Assembly (NCBI RefSeq): GCF_000024365.1
Contig: NC_013235.1
Location: 372,001-436,000, forward strand
Direction of reading: 5' to 3'
From: Nakamurella multipartita DSM 44233
Lineage (GTDB): Bacteria > Actinomycetota > Actinomycetes > Mycobacteriales > Nakamurellaceae
Length of the DNA stretch: 64,000 bases
The position numbers and the translations under genes are program-made. How positions within the stretch are numbered: position 1 is the stretch's first letter; each line of letters begins with the position of its first letter. The notes beneath the pieces were generated by a model. That model saw nothing but the letters and a program-made list of their open reading frames with translations, made no database searches and was not told the DNA's origin. Below, one piece after another: positions 43,476 to 51,721 of the stretch.

Positions 43476-45311
43476 TCAAAGCCTCAATTCTGGGGAAGAT
43501 GATTGGAAATCGATGCTCGGGCGTGACGGGCTGGCTGACGGTTCCGACAACCGGGCGGCCGCCTCGAGGTGAAGTGCATGCACGAAGGCTTGCGGGAGGT
43601 TGCCCCGTAGCTGGTGGTGAGCAACGTCGAATTCCTCGGAGTAGAGCTCGGGTGGACCGACGCAGCCGCGGGTCCTTTCGTACCACCGCGCCGCAGCGAT
43701 CGGCCGGTGCTGCTGGTGCAGCGACAGCGCGACCAGGAACCCGCAGAGGGTGAAGGAGCCTTCGGCGTCGGCCAGCGGGCGGTCGTCATGCCGGAATCGG
43801 TATGCGTAGCCATCGCGGGTGAGGTCGGCGAGATACGCGATGAGGGTCGCGTCGGAGCGAGGATCGGCGGGGTCGATGCCACCGCGAAGGGATGGCAACA
43901 GCAGCGCCGCGTCCACTCCTGGACCCTGCGGGGAGCGTTGCCATCGCCCGGTGGGATGCGTGGCCCGGGCGGCGGTATGCGCGGTGATCTGGTCGGCCAG
44001 GGTGAGCCAGGCGCCGGCGGCGGTTCCGGCGTGGGGAAGTCGGGCAATGGCGCGGAGCCCGGCGACACAGGTCAGCCGACTATGGGTCCATGGTTGGGGG
44101 TCGATCTCCCAGATCCCGGCATCGGGCTCGGTCCACCGGGCGGCGACGGCATCAGTGGCGATCCTCGCGGCCTTCCAATGGTCGACGTCGAGCCGGTCCG
44201 CCCGGCCGGCCGCAGCGAGCAGCAACAGGGATTCGCCGAAGGCGTCGAGCTGGAACTGCTGATTGACCCAGTTCCCGATCATATTTCCACCGCCGGGATA
44301 TCCGGGCAGATCGACGGTGCGCTGGTCCGGCACCGGCGCTCCCTGCGTGGTGTAGGCAGGTCTCAAATCGGGTCCGTGGTCGAGGATCCGGGCGGTGACG
44401 AACCGAACGGCGTCATCGAGCAAGGCGGGCGCGGCGGCCGCAGCGGCGGCTTGCCCGGCGTAGCACTGGTCGCGGATCCAGACGTATCGATAGTCGTAAT
44501 TCCGGCTGCCCTCGGCGCGTTCGGGCAGGCTGGTCGTGGCGGCGGCGACCATACCGCCGCTGGCTGCGGTCAACCCGCGCAGAACGGCATACGACCGGCG
44601 GGCGTCGGCGGGTTCCAGGCAGTTCTGCAGATCGGGCACGGCCGCGCTCCACGCGGCGGCGGTCGCCTGCCAGGCCGTCTCCGGATCTGGAGGGTCAGAG
44701 GGCAAAGCTTGGTCGCCGATCTCCAGGACGAGGTCATGATGGCCTCCAGCCGGAACGAGGAGATCGGTGGTCAACTCGTGGTGCGGGTTGACCCGTCGGA
44801 TACCGGCGGGCGCGCCCGTCCAGCGCAGGTGCAGCGGACCGCTGCGGCCTGTCCAGCTGTGGTCCGCATGGTGCAACTCGGTGAATCCATGCCGACCGAA
44901 GCGAGCGCGGGGGGCGAGGGTGACGCGGACCTGGGCATCGCGGTCGTTGGCGACGACGCGGCGCAGCAGAACAGCGCGGTGCGGCTCGCCGGGGAACGCC
45001 AAGGCCTCCCGACACTCGATGATTCCGTCGTCGGTGACCCAGCGACTGCGCCAGATCATGCTGCCGGCCTCGTAGGAGCCTCCCCAGACGAATCGGCCGA
45101 GCGGGGTGACCGAATAGGCTCCCGGGCCGTCGAGCAGCGCGGCGAAGACCGCATCGCTGTCCCATCGCGGCATGCACATCCAGACGATGTCACCGCCGGG
45201 GCCCAGGACGGCCCCGCGTTCTCCATCGGCTAACAGTGCGTACTCCCGCAGGACGTGGGGCGGAAAGGACGTGTGGTCGAGACCAATCCGGTGACGTCGG
45301 GACGCGGTCAT
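43476..45311 (-). CDS. GH15-family glucoamylase/trehalase-like glycosidase
   Basis: A 611-residue enzyme with an N-terminal beta-sandwich (about 1-240: REYALLADGERGAVLGPGGDIVWMCMPRWDSDAVFAALLDG) and an (alpha/alpha)6 catalytic barrel. The barrel has GSRNYDYRYVWIRDQCYAGQ, DAGIWEIDPQPWTHSRLTC with the probable general acid Glu, and ELYSEEFD with the probable base Glu. Actinobacterial members include trehalases and glucoamylases, so alpha-1,1- or alpha-1,4-glucoside hydrolysis is expected. No signal peptide is visible, so it is cytoplasmic. The ATG at 45311 overlaps the preceding small membrane gene; atpC follows after two bases. Confidence 0.88.
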   Translation of the reverse strand: MTASRRHRIGLDHTSFPPHVLREYALLADGERGAVLGPGGDIVWMCMPRWDSDAVFAALLDGPGAYSVTPLGRFVWGGSYEAGSMIWRSRWVTDDGIIECREALAFPGEPHRAVLLRRVVANDRDAQVRVTLAPRARFGRHGFTELHHADHSWTGRSGPLHLRWTGAPAGIRRVNPHHELTTDLLVPAGGHHDLVLEIGDQALPSDPPDPETAWQATAAAWSAAVPDLQNCLEPADARRSYAVLRGLTAASGGMVAAATTSLPERAEGSRNYDYRYVWIRDQCYAGQAAAAAAAPALLDDAVRFVTARILDHGPDLRPAYTTQGAPVPDQRTVDLPGYPGGGNMIGNWVNQQFQLDAFGESLLLLAAAGRADRLDVDHWKAARIATDAVAARWTEPDAGIWEIDPQPWTHSRLTCVAGLRAIARLPHAGTAAGAWLTLADQITAHTAARATHPTGRWQRSPQGPGVDAALLLPSLRGGIDPADPRSDATLIAYLADLTRDGYAYRFRHDDRPLADAEGSFTLCGFLVALSLHQQHRPIAAARWYERTRGCVGPPELYSEEFDVAHHQLRGNLPQAFVHALHLEAAARLSEPSASPSRPSIDFQSSSPELRL

Positions 45312-45679
45312 CGATGATCGCCGACCAGGATGAGGGCCGCGGCGGCGGCCGACGTGCCGGCGACCCCGGCGCTGATCAGGGCCGCGGTCCGGTGCTCTGG
45401 CCAGATCACAGCGGCCAGAACCATGCTGGCTCCGTGGATGACATCGACCCCGCCGCCGATCGCGACCAGGTGCCGGGTGGGACGGATCAACGTCGCGCCA
45501 CCCTGAACCAGCTGGCGGGCGCCGAGGATCCGGACCAGCCGCGCATCCGGGGCGGTGCCGCGGCCGGCGACCAGCCGCGCAACCGGCTCCGACCGCAGGA
45601 TCGCGGCCACTCCCACGGCAGCGGTGGCGGCCGCCCACATCCGGGCCGCACCTCGTCGACGGCGCAAATCCCGAGTCAT
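45308..45679 (-). CDS. Small membrane protein (DUF4267-like)
   Basis: A 123-residue protein with three or four hydrophobic helices (AARMWAAATAAVGVAAIL, VDVIHGASMVLAAVIW, AALISAGVAGTSAAAAALIL). The RLVRILGARQLVQGGATLI segment is reminiscent of DUF4267, a family of unknown function. The ATG at 45679 overlaps the SDR stop, and its own stop overlaps the GH15 start, so it sits inside a tightly packed operon. Confidence 0.7.
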   Translation of the reverse strand: MTRDLRRRRGAARMWAAATAAVGVAAILRSEPVARLVAGRGTAPDARLVRILGARQLVQGGATLIRPTRHLVAIGGGVDVIHGASMVLAAVIWPEHRTAALISAGVAGTSAAAAALILVGDHR

Positions 45680-46679
45680 GTGCGGCGGCTCAGCAGCGCG
45701 GCCGCGGCAGCGGCCACGATCCCGCCAGCGGTCATGAGCAGCCCGTGATGGTGGGACGCCCATAACTGCGGGGCGGTCGAGGTGGACCGTTGGTCAAAGA
45801 CGCCATGGGCGCCGAAATCCCGGCCGTCGGGTCCGTCCGCGGGAGCCCAGAGGTTGGCCGGCGCATCCGCGGGTCGGGGCTGGTCGGTCTGTTGCGAGGC
45901 GAACCCGGTCCGTCCCAGATAGCGGTCCAGAATTCCCGGGGCAATGGCGTTGGCCACCAGGGTGGCTGCAGTGCTTGCGCCCACCCAGTACTCCCGGCGA
46001 CGGGGATGGTCGGCTGCGTACATGACCCCGCGGGCCGCGACCTCCGGCTGGTAGATCGGGGGCACCGGCTGCGCATGGTGGGGCAGCCGGGACAGCACCC
46101 AGGAGAACTGGGGGGTGTTCACCGCCGGCATCTGCACCATCGTCACGTGCACGTGGCTCTTCTCGTGCAGCAGTTCGCAGCGCAGCGCCTCGTGGAATCC
46201 CTGGATCGCGTGTTTGGCGCCGCAATAGGCCGTCTGCAGCGGGATGCCGCGGTAGGCCAGCGCGGAGCCCACCTGGACGATCGTGCCCCGGTCACGGGGC
46301 TTCATTTTCTGCAGGGCGGCCATGGTGCCGTAGACGTACCCGAGGTAGCTGACCTCGGTGACCCGGCGGTACTCGTTCGGGTGGATCTTCTCGAACGGCG
46401 CGAACACCGAGGTGAAGGCAACGTTCACCCACACGTCGATAGGTCCCAGTTCGTTCTCGACCTGGTCGGCGGCCGCGAAGACCTGTGTCCGGTTCATACG
46501 TCGGTCGGGATGGGCAGGGCCTGCCCGCCGCCGTCGCGAACCTGGGCCGCAGCTCCGGCCAAGCCCTTCTGGCCACGAGCCAGCAGGCCGACGGACGCGC
46601 CGCGGGCGCCGAATGCCGCGGCGACCGCGCGACCGATTCCGCCGCTGGCGCCGGTGACCACCGCCACCTGTGCACTCAT
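45676..46679 (-). pseudogene. Short-chain dehydrogenase, split by a frameshift
   Basis: The first 61 codons (46679-46494) encode the N-terminal SDR fold VVTGASGGIGRAVAAAFGARG through ALPIPTDV, then a TGA. The rest, reading from an ATG at 46497 that overlaps this TGA, continues with ADQVENELGPIDVWVN, the active-site YCGAKHAIQGFHEAL and VQMPAVNTPQFSW. One base appears missing near 46494-46499. The C-terminal 70 residues include a membrane-like helix (LLMTAGGIVAAAAAALL). The overlap TATGA could allow reinitiation, so two half-proteins might still be made. It is the first gene of the operon leading to GH15 and atpC. Confidence 0.82.
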
Positions 46680-46818
46680 GTCGGGGGCTACCTCGCTTCC
46701 TGGTCAGGGCCGGGCGTTCGGTTCGCCTTACCCATCGGGGTGGTTCTCAATCCAGGTCGGACTCGTTGCCGTGGTCGCCCTCTCGGCGCCGCCGGGTCGA
46801 TCCGGTCACCAAGTCTCA

Positions 46819-46844
46819 CGCAATCCTTGCGGTGACGCAATGAT
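46819..46844. promoter_or_regulatory. MarR-type operator pair upstream of FAD monooxygenase
   Basis: CGCAATCCTTGCG (46819-46831) is a perfect dyad, followed five bases later by a half-site CGCAATGAT. The same dyad, with one centre base changed, lies in front of the marR gene at 50030-50042. Confidence 0.72.
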
Positions 46845-46896
46845 GGGGGTAGTCCTGAAGGCGCCGGCGCAGCCCGACGGTAGAACAGGAGGCTAC

Positions 46897-48072
46897 ATGA
46901 AGGTCTTGATCGTGGGGGCCGGGATCGCCGGCCCGACCCTGGCCTACTGGCTGCTCCGCGCCGGGCACCAACCGACGCTCGTCGAGCGCGCTCCCGAGCT
47001 GCGCCACGGCGGTTACGTGATCGACTTTTGGGGAGCCGGATTCGAGGTCGCCGAGCGAATGGGTATCGCTGAGGAACTTCGGGGCCGTGGGTACCGCTTT
47101 CGCCAGGTGCGCGTGGTCGATCGCCGCGGCCACCGGTTCGCCTCGTTCCGGCCGGCGTCGATCGTGGGGCCGATGGATCGTTACGTGAGCATCGCCCGGT
47201 CCGAGCTGGCCAGGGTGATCTACGACTCGCTCGACGGTGCCGTGGAATTGATCCTGGGCGACACCGTCCGGACGCTGTGCGACGAGTCCGACCGGGTGCG
47301 CGTCGAGTTCGGGAGCGGCGATGTTCGGCACTTCGATCTGGTCGTGGGTGCCGATGGCCTGCATTCACGGGTGCGGAGACTGGCGTTCGGGGCGGATGCG
47401 CAGTTCGAGAAGTATTTGGGCATCGTGTTTGCGGCATTCCAGGCGCAGGGCTACCGGCCGCGCGACGAACTCGTTGCCATGATGCATGCCGAAATCGGAT
47501 TCCAGGCGGTGCGTCTGTCCCTCCGCCAGGACATGACCTTGTTTCTGTTCACGGTTCGACACCTTGGTGCCGTGCCCACGGATGACCGGACCGCACAACA
47601 GGATCTGCTGCGGGCCAAGCTCGCCGGCAAGGGTTGGGAAACTTCGGCCATGCTGGAGTTGATGCCTCAGTCGCAGTCGTTCTACTTCGACTCGGCCAGT
47701 CAGATCAGAATGCCGGAATGGAGCCGGGGTCGGGTGGTCCTGGTCGGCGACGCGGCGGCAGGTCCGTCGTTCCTGGCCGGCCAGGGATCCGCCCTGGCCA
47801 TGGTGGAGTCCTACACGCTGGCCGCAGAACTGGCCCGCACGGCCGATCACCGCGAGGCCTTCGGCCGTTATCAGGCCAGGCTCGCTCCGTTGCTGCGCTC
47901 CAAACAGGATGCCGCCCAGGGGCTAGGACTGGCGTTCGCGCCGGCCAGCGGTGTGCAATTGCTGGTGCGCAACGCGGCCATGATCGCGATGGGTCTGCCC
48001 CGAGTAGCCGGCCTCGTGATGGGCCGAAGCTTCCACGACTCTGTCGAACTTCCGGAGTTCGCCGCGGCCTGA
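46897..48072 (+). CDS. FAD-dependent monooxygenase
   Basis: A 391-residue group A flavin monooxygenase of the PHBH/TetX type. It begins KVLIVGAGIAGPTLAYWLLRAG with the FAD fold, has a DG-type motif in LVVGADGLHSRVRRLAFG, and a GD motif in GRVVLVGDAAAGPSFLAGQGSALAMVES. The C-terminal 60 residues are helical with a hydrophobic stretch. The substrate is an aromatic or antibiotic-like compound in known homologues, but is not assignable here. The ATG at 46897 follows ACAGGAGG. It begins an operon with the NDH-2-like gene and has MarR-type sites upstream, which suggests induction by a small phenolic or drug-like ligand. Confidence 0.87.
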   Translation: MKVLIVGAGIAGPTLAYWLLRAGHQPTLVERAPELRHGGYVIDFWGAGFEVAERMGIAEELRGRGYRFRQVRVVDRRGHRFASFRPASIVGPMDRYVSIARSELARVIYDSLDGAVELILGDTVRTLCDESDRVRVEFGSGDVRHFDLVVGADGLHSRVRRLAFGADAQFEKYLGIVFAAFQAQGYRPRDELVAMMHAEIGFQAVRLSLRQDMTLFLFTVRHLGAVPTDDRTAQQDLLRAKLAGKGWETSAMLELMPQSQSFYFDSASQIRMPEWSRGRVVLVGDAAAGPSFLAGQGSALAMVESYTLAAELARTADHREAFGRYQARLAPLLRSKQDAAQGLGLAFAPASGVQLLVRNAAMIAMGLPRVAGLVMGRSFHDSVELPEFAAA

Positions 48073-48172
48073 GGCGGTCCGGGGTCGGCGTGTTTTGGCC
48101 GGCCGCATCCGGTGAACCACCACGGGGGGAGCGGGGTGGTGCCTCGGTCTCCGGGACAGGAGGGAGCCAACG

Positions 48173-49513
48173 ATGGACAGGGAACGACAACGCCCGGTGT
48201 CGGGCCGCTCCGGCGTGGTGGTCATCGGATCGGGGTTCGGCGGATTCTTCGCGGCGCGCCGGTTGCGGCGGCTCCGGGTCGACGTCACCGTGCTCGCGGC
48301 CACTGATTCGTTCCTCTACACCCCCCTTCTTCCCGACGTCGCCGTGGGCACGGTCGACCCGAGATCCGTGCTGATCCCGCTCGCGTCGACATTGCGGGGG
48401 GTGACGATCGTGCGCGGGCAGGCAGATCGGGTGGATCTGAACTCGCAGACCGTTCACTACACCGACGCCCGGGGCCAGCAAGCCGAACTGGGCTACCGGA
48501 GATTGCTGCTGGCTCCGGGCAGCGTGACCAAACTGCTGCCGATTCCAGGACTGTCCGACCACGCGATCGGATTGAAGACGGCGACGGAGGCGCTGTACCT
48601 GCGGGAAAAGGTCCTGGCCCAGTTGGAGGCCGCGACCACGATCACCGACGCGGCGCGGCGCCGGGAAGCGCTGACGTTCGTGGTGGTGGGGGCTGGCCAT
48701 GCCGGTGTCGAACTCACCGCCCAGATGGCCAGGTTGGCCCACAACCTGGTGCCGTTGTACCCGGGTGTGACGCGGGACGACGTCAGGTGGCTGTTGGTCG
48801 ATGTCGCCGACGAGGTGATGCCGGAGCTGGGCGGCAGCCTTGGCCGGTCGGCGCTGCGGTTGCTCCGCCGACGAGGGGTCGACGTTCGCCTGGGCGTCAG
48901 CGTGGAGCGGGTCCGCGACCACGAGGTCGCCTTGACGGACGGAACCCGTGTGCGCTGTGGCACTCTCGTGTGGTGCGCGGGCGTGGTCGGCAATCCGCTG
49001 ATCGAGGCGCTCGGGTTGCCCACCTCGAAAGGGCGGCTCGTCGTCGACAAGGTGCTGCGGGTGCCGCAGCATCACGACGTCTACGCCATCGGCGATGCTG
49101 CGGCGGTGCCCGATCTGACGAAACCGCAGGATGAGCACGGGCAGCGTCCGCTGTGCCCACCCACTGCCCAGCATGCCATGCGGCAAGCGACCGCCGTCGC
49201 CCGCAACATTGTGGCCGACCTGGATGGACGCCCTTTACGGCCCTACCGGCACCACGACCTTGGTCTGGTGGTCGACCTGGGAGGACCCGATGCTGCGGCG
49301 ACGCCAGTCGGGTTCCGGCTGCGGGGGCGGCTCGCGAAGGCAGTGACCCTCGGGTACCACCTGTACGCCCTGCCGACCGGGAAGCGCCGAATTCGGGTCG
49401 CCGTGGACTGGGCCATTGCCGGCAAGCGGCCCGACGACGTCTCTTTGCGCTCACTGCCCCAATCGGCTGCCTTGATCGTGAACGCCGAGGACGGGGGTCC
49501 GGCGATCTCCTAG
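48173..49513 (+). CDS. NDH-2-type NADH dehydrogenase-like flavoprotein
   Basis: A 446-residue type II NADH:quinone oxidoreductase-like protein with VVIGSGFGGFFAARRLRRL (FAD fold), FLYTPLLPDVAVG, TFVVVGAGHAGVELTAQMARL (NADH fold), VWCAGVVGNPLIEALGL, YAIGDAAAVPD and PPTAQHAMRQATAVARNI, all landmarks of the family. It transfers electrons from NADH to menaquinone or another acceptor without pumping protons. The C-terminus lacks a clear membrane helix. The ATG at 48173 has a GGAGGGAG site 100 bp after the monooxygenase stop. Its stop overlaps that of the convergent marR gene by four bases. Confidence 0.87.
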   Translation: MDRERQRPVSGRSGVVVIGSGFGGFFAARRLRRLRVDVTVLAATDSFLYTPLLPDVAVGTVDPRSVLIPLASTLRGVTIVRGQADRVDLNSQTVHYTDARGQQAELGYRRLLLAPGSVTKLLPIPGLSDHAIGLKTATEALYLREKVLAQLEAATTITDAARRREALTFVVVGAGHAGVELTAQMARLAHNLVPLYPGVTRDDVRWLLVDVADEVMPELGGSLGRSALRLLRRRGVDVRLGVSVERVRDHEVALTDGTRVRCGTLVWCAGVVGNPLIEALGLPTSKGRLVVDKVLRVPQHHDVYAIGDAAAVPDLTKPQDEHGQRPLCPPTAQHAMRQATAVARNIVADLDGRPLRPYRHHDLGLVVDLGGPDAAATPVGFRLRGRLAKAVTLGYHLYALPTGKRRIRVAVDWAIAGKRPDDVSLRSLPQSAALIVNAEDGGPAIS

Positions 49514-50016
49514 CGGGCTTCGGATATCCAGCCCAACGACCACAGGTGATGCTCGGTCGGTTCGCCCGCCGCGCTGGCGAATTCAGCGAGCGCATCGGCC
49601 ACCCGTTCGCGCGCCAGGACGGGCATGCGTTGCAGAATCTCGGAGATGGCCGCTCGCCGGCGCTCCATCACGCCATCGAGCAAGTGCTGGCCGGCCGGTG
49701 TCAACGTCAGGGCCAGATGGCGACGATCGGCCGGGTTGTCCTTGCGGTCCAGCAAACCGTCGGCGACCAGGCGGTCGCACGTCCGGGTCGCGTTCGAGGG
49801 ATGGACGCGCATGGCCGCGGCCAGTGCGGTGAGGTGCAGGGGGCCCAGGCTGGCCACGATGACCAGTGCACGAAGTTGCGGCGCCGTCAGATTCGCGCCG
49901 GCCTCCTCGACGGATTGGGCGGCCACGCCCACCAGTGCCTTCGACGCCGTGAGAACCCCATCGACCTGGAGGGCAAGTTGGCGTCGCTGGAGCGCAGCTT
50001 TGGACTCACGCGGCAT
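49510..50016 (-). CDS. MarR-family transcriptional regulator
   Basis: A 168-residue winged-helix regulator with LTAPQLRALVIVASLGPLHLTALAAAMRVHPSNATRTCDRLVADGLLDRKDNPADRRHLALTLT-type features (given here in parts: helix-turn-helix at about 50-95 and wing DRRHLAL). The ATG at 50016 is preferred over a TTG at 50034 because a 13-bp palindrome (50030-50042) lies just upstream of it, as expected for an autoregulator. The same palindrome precedes the FAD monooxygenase, so this protein probably controls both the convergent operon and itself. Confidence 0.88.
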   Translation of the reverse strand: MPRESKAALQRRQLALQVDGVLTASKALVGVAAQSVEEAGANLTAPQLRALVIVASLGPLHLTALAAAMRVHPSNATRTCDRLVADGLLDRKDNPADRRHLALTLTPAGQHLLDGVMERRRAAISEILQRMPVLARERVADALAEFASAAGEPTEHHLWSLGWISEAR

Positions 50017-50029
50017 GGAGCGAGGATGA

Positions 50030-50042
50030 CGCAATCATTGCG
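50030..50042. promoter_or_regulatory. MarR-type operator upstream of marR
   Basis: CGCAATCATTGCG is a perfect 5+3+5 dyad 13 bp before the marR ATG at 50016, and differs by one centre base from the dyad at 46819-46831. Confidence 0.75.
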
Positions 50043-50114
50043 CACGTGCAAACGGCGGACCCGGGGGGCAGGCGAACCGGCGCCGGGTGCGGCACTCGGT
50101 CGGGTCGTCCTTGC

Positions 50115-50333
50115 TCAGGCCATTACCCCGGCGAGCACCAGGGCAGTTCGGCCGAGGATCAGAAGCAGGCAGGCGACCAGCAGTTGACGGCGCTTGCCCG
50201 CCGCGGGCCCCTGGTGGATCGGGGCCAGCCCGGAGCCCGTCGGCCCGTCGATCCGAGGCGAGATTCGGCCTCGCATCAGCAGCATGACGACGCCGATCAG
50301 GACGAGCGCCGACCCAAGGAGTTCGCCAACCAT
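50115..50333 (-). CDS. Small two-helix membrane protein
   Basis: A 72-residue protein starting MVGELLGSALVLIGVVMLLM, with a second hydrophobic segment (LLVACLLLILGRTALVLAGV) after a polar loop. No family was recognised. The start at 50333 is used; an ATG at 50357 would add eight residues. Confidence 0.5.
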   Translation of the reverse strand: MVGELLGSALVLIGVVMLLMRGRISPRIDGPTGSGLAPIHQGPAAGKRRQLLVACLLLILGRTALVLAGVMA

Positions 50334-50564
50334 CGGTTCCGATCCACTCTGGCCCATCCACCCGTCGGGCCCCGTCTGCAGGCGTCGATGCGCCCGTCCT
50401 GCGCAGCACGCCGAGCGTTCGCCCGGTCAATCGTTGATCGACCGGCCAGTCCTGAGGGCCGCTGCGTCCATTGTGCCCGTCACCGACGGCGGTACGCGAG
50501 AGCGGTACCTCGACACTGCGGGCCTGGCCGCGGTGGACGACGAACCGGCGACCGGTTCGAGTCG

Positions 50565-51656
50565 TTATCCCGACGTGCTGACGGCGCTCTCGGGGGTCTC
50601 CGGGATCGGTTGGGCGGCGACCAGCAGGTCGACCGCGCTCTGTTGGGTTGCCCCGTTGACGCGATCAACCGGCCCGGCCCAGTGCAAGCCGTACTCGTTG
50701 TCGTCGGTGCGGTTGTGGTCGTAGGCGGTCGACGCCTGGTCGATCAGGTAGTCGCTGTAGGGGTGGTCGTCCAGGACGCGGTTGAGTTCGCCGAGGTTGC
50801 GGACGTAGATGCCCTTGAAGCTGGGACCGTTCACGTCACAGCCGGTTCGCTCGCAGGGTTCGGTGAGCACGCCGTCGACGTGCAGCCCGGGAGCCCGGGT
50901 GGAGGCGTCGGCCAGTTCGCGGGCCGACTTCAGGTACGAGTGGTCGCCGGTGGCCCGGAACAGCGCGACCAAACCGCCCAGGATCACGCCCTGGTTGTAG
51001 GTCCAGGTGGTGTCCCGATTGTTGCGGCAGGTGGCGGCATTGAGCCCGTCGTTGACCAGCAGGTCGTCGTTGATCATCCCGGATGCCTGGAGCCAGTCCC
51101 AGACGGTGCGGGCCCGGTCGAGGTACGCCGCGCCCGCATCGCCCAGACGCGTCGCCAGCTCGGCCGCGGCCTGGATGAACAGCTCGTTGGAGATCGCATT
51201 CTTGTAGCCGTGATTCACCGTCCACCACAAACCGCCGCCGCACGTGTCGTCCTGATTGCTCCACATGAAGTCCACGGCGCGCCGCGCGGTCTGTAGGTAC
51301 TCGGCGTTCCCGGTCAGGTCGTACGCGCTTATCCAGGCCAGGGCCCACCAACCGGTGTCGTCGGTGAAATCGTTGATGAAGTTGCCGCGCGCGGCGTTGC
51401 GCTTCTTGGCGAAGGTGTTCTCCAGGACCCAGGTGTAGCGGTGATCGCCCGAGACGATCATGTAGTTGGTCAACGCGTTCACCGCGTTCGCGCTGTTCCA
51501 CCACCCGGTGGTGGGCCACACCCCGGAGCGCTGGTCGTACATCTGGACCAGGGCATCGACGGCGGGCTGGTCCGAGGGGGCCTGAGCGCCGCAGCCGACC
51601 AGCAGCGAGCCGGCCACTAGCACGGCCAGCATTCTCGCGGCTCGACCGGGGCGCAT
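50565..51656 (-). CDS. GH76-family (alpha-1,6-mannanase-like) lipoprotein
   Basis: A 363-residue secreted lipoprotein (lipobox SLLVGC at about residue 22) with an (alpha/alpha)6 barrel of family GH76. The catalytic pair is in DDTGWWALAWISAYDL, and other family features are WWNSANAVNALTNYM, TCGGGLWWTVNHGYKNAISNELF and TTWTYNQGVILGGL. Enzymes of this family cleave alpha-1,6-mannan chains, such as those in actinobacterial lipomannan-like polymers or fungal walls. The start at 51656 gives a normal signal peptide. It is divergent from the sugar-ABC lipoprotein gene, which suggests linked glycan use. Confidence 0.85.
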   Translation of the reverse strand: MRPGRAARMLAVLVAGSLLVGCGAQAPSDQPAVDALVQMYDQRSGVWPTTGWWNSANAVNALTNYMIVSGDHRYTWVLENTFAKKRNAARGNFINDFTDDTGWWALAWISAYDLTGNAEYLQTARRAVDFMWSNQDDTCGGGLWWTVNHGYKNAISNELFIQAAAELATRLGDAGAAYLDRARTVWDWLQASGMINDDLLVNDGLNAATCRNNRDTTWTYNQGVILGGLVALFRATGDHSYLKSARELADASTRAPGLHVDGVLTEPCERTGCDVNGPSFKGIYVRNLGELNRVLDDHPYSDYLIDQASTAYDHNRTDDNEYGLHWAGPVDRVNGATQQSAVDLLVAAQPIPETPESAVSTSG

Positions 51657-51721
51657 GACCGGCCTCGATTCTGGTTGAGTGGACAGCACTCCGAGAGTCG
51701 AACAGTCAGGGCGGATTCAAC

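Noticed and set aside
43614-45233. 539-codon plus-strand frame opposite the GH15 gene
   Set aside because: No domain; the GH15 frame has catalytic motifs and operon overlaps.
47705-49186. 493-codon minus-strand frame opposite the flavoprotein operon
   Set aside because: His/Arg-rich shadow without family features.
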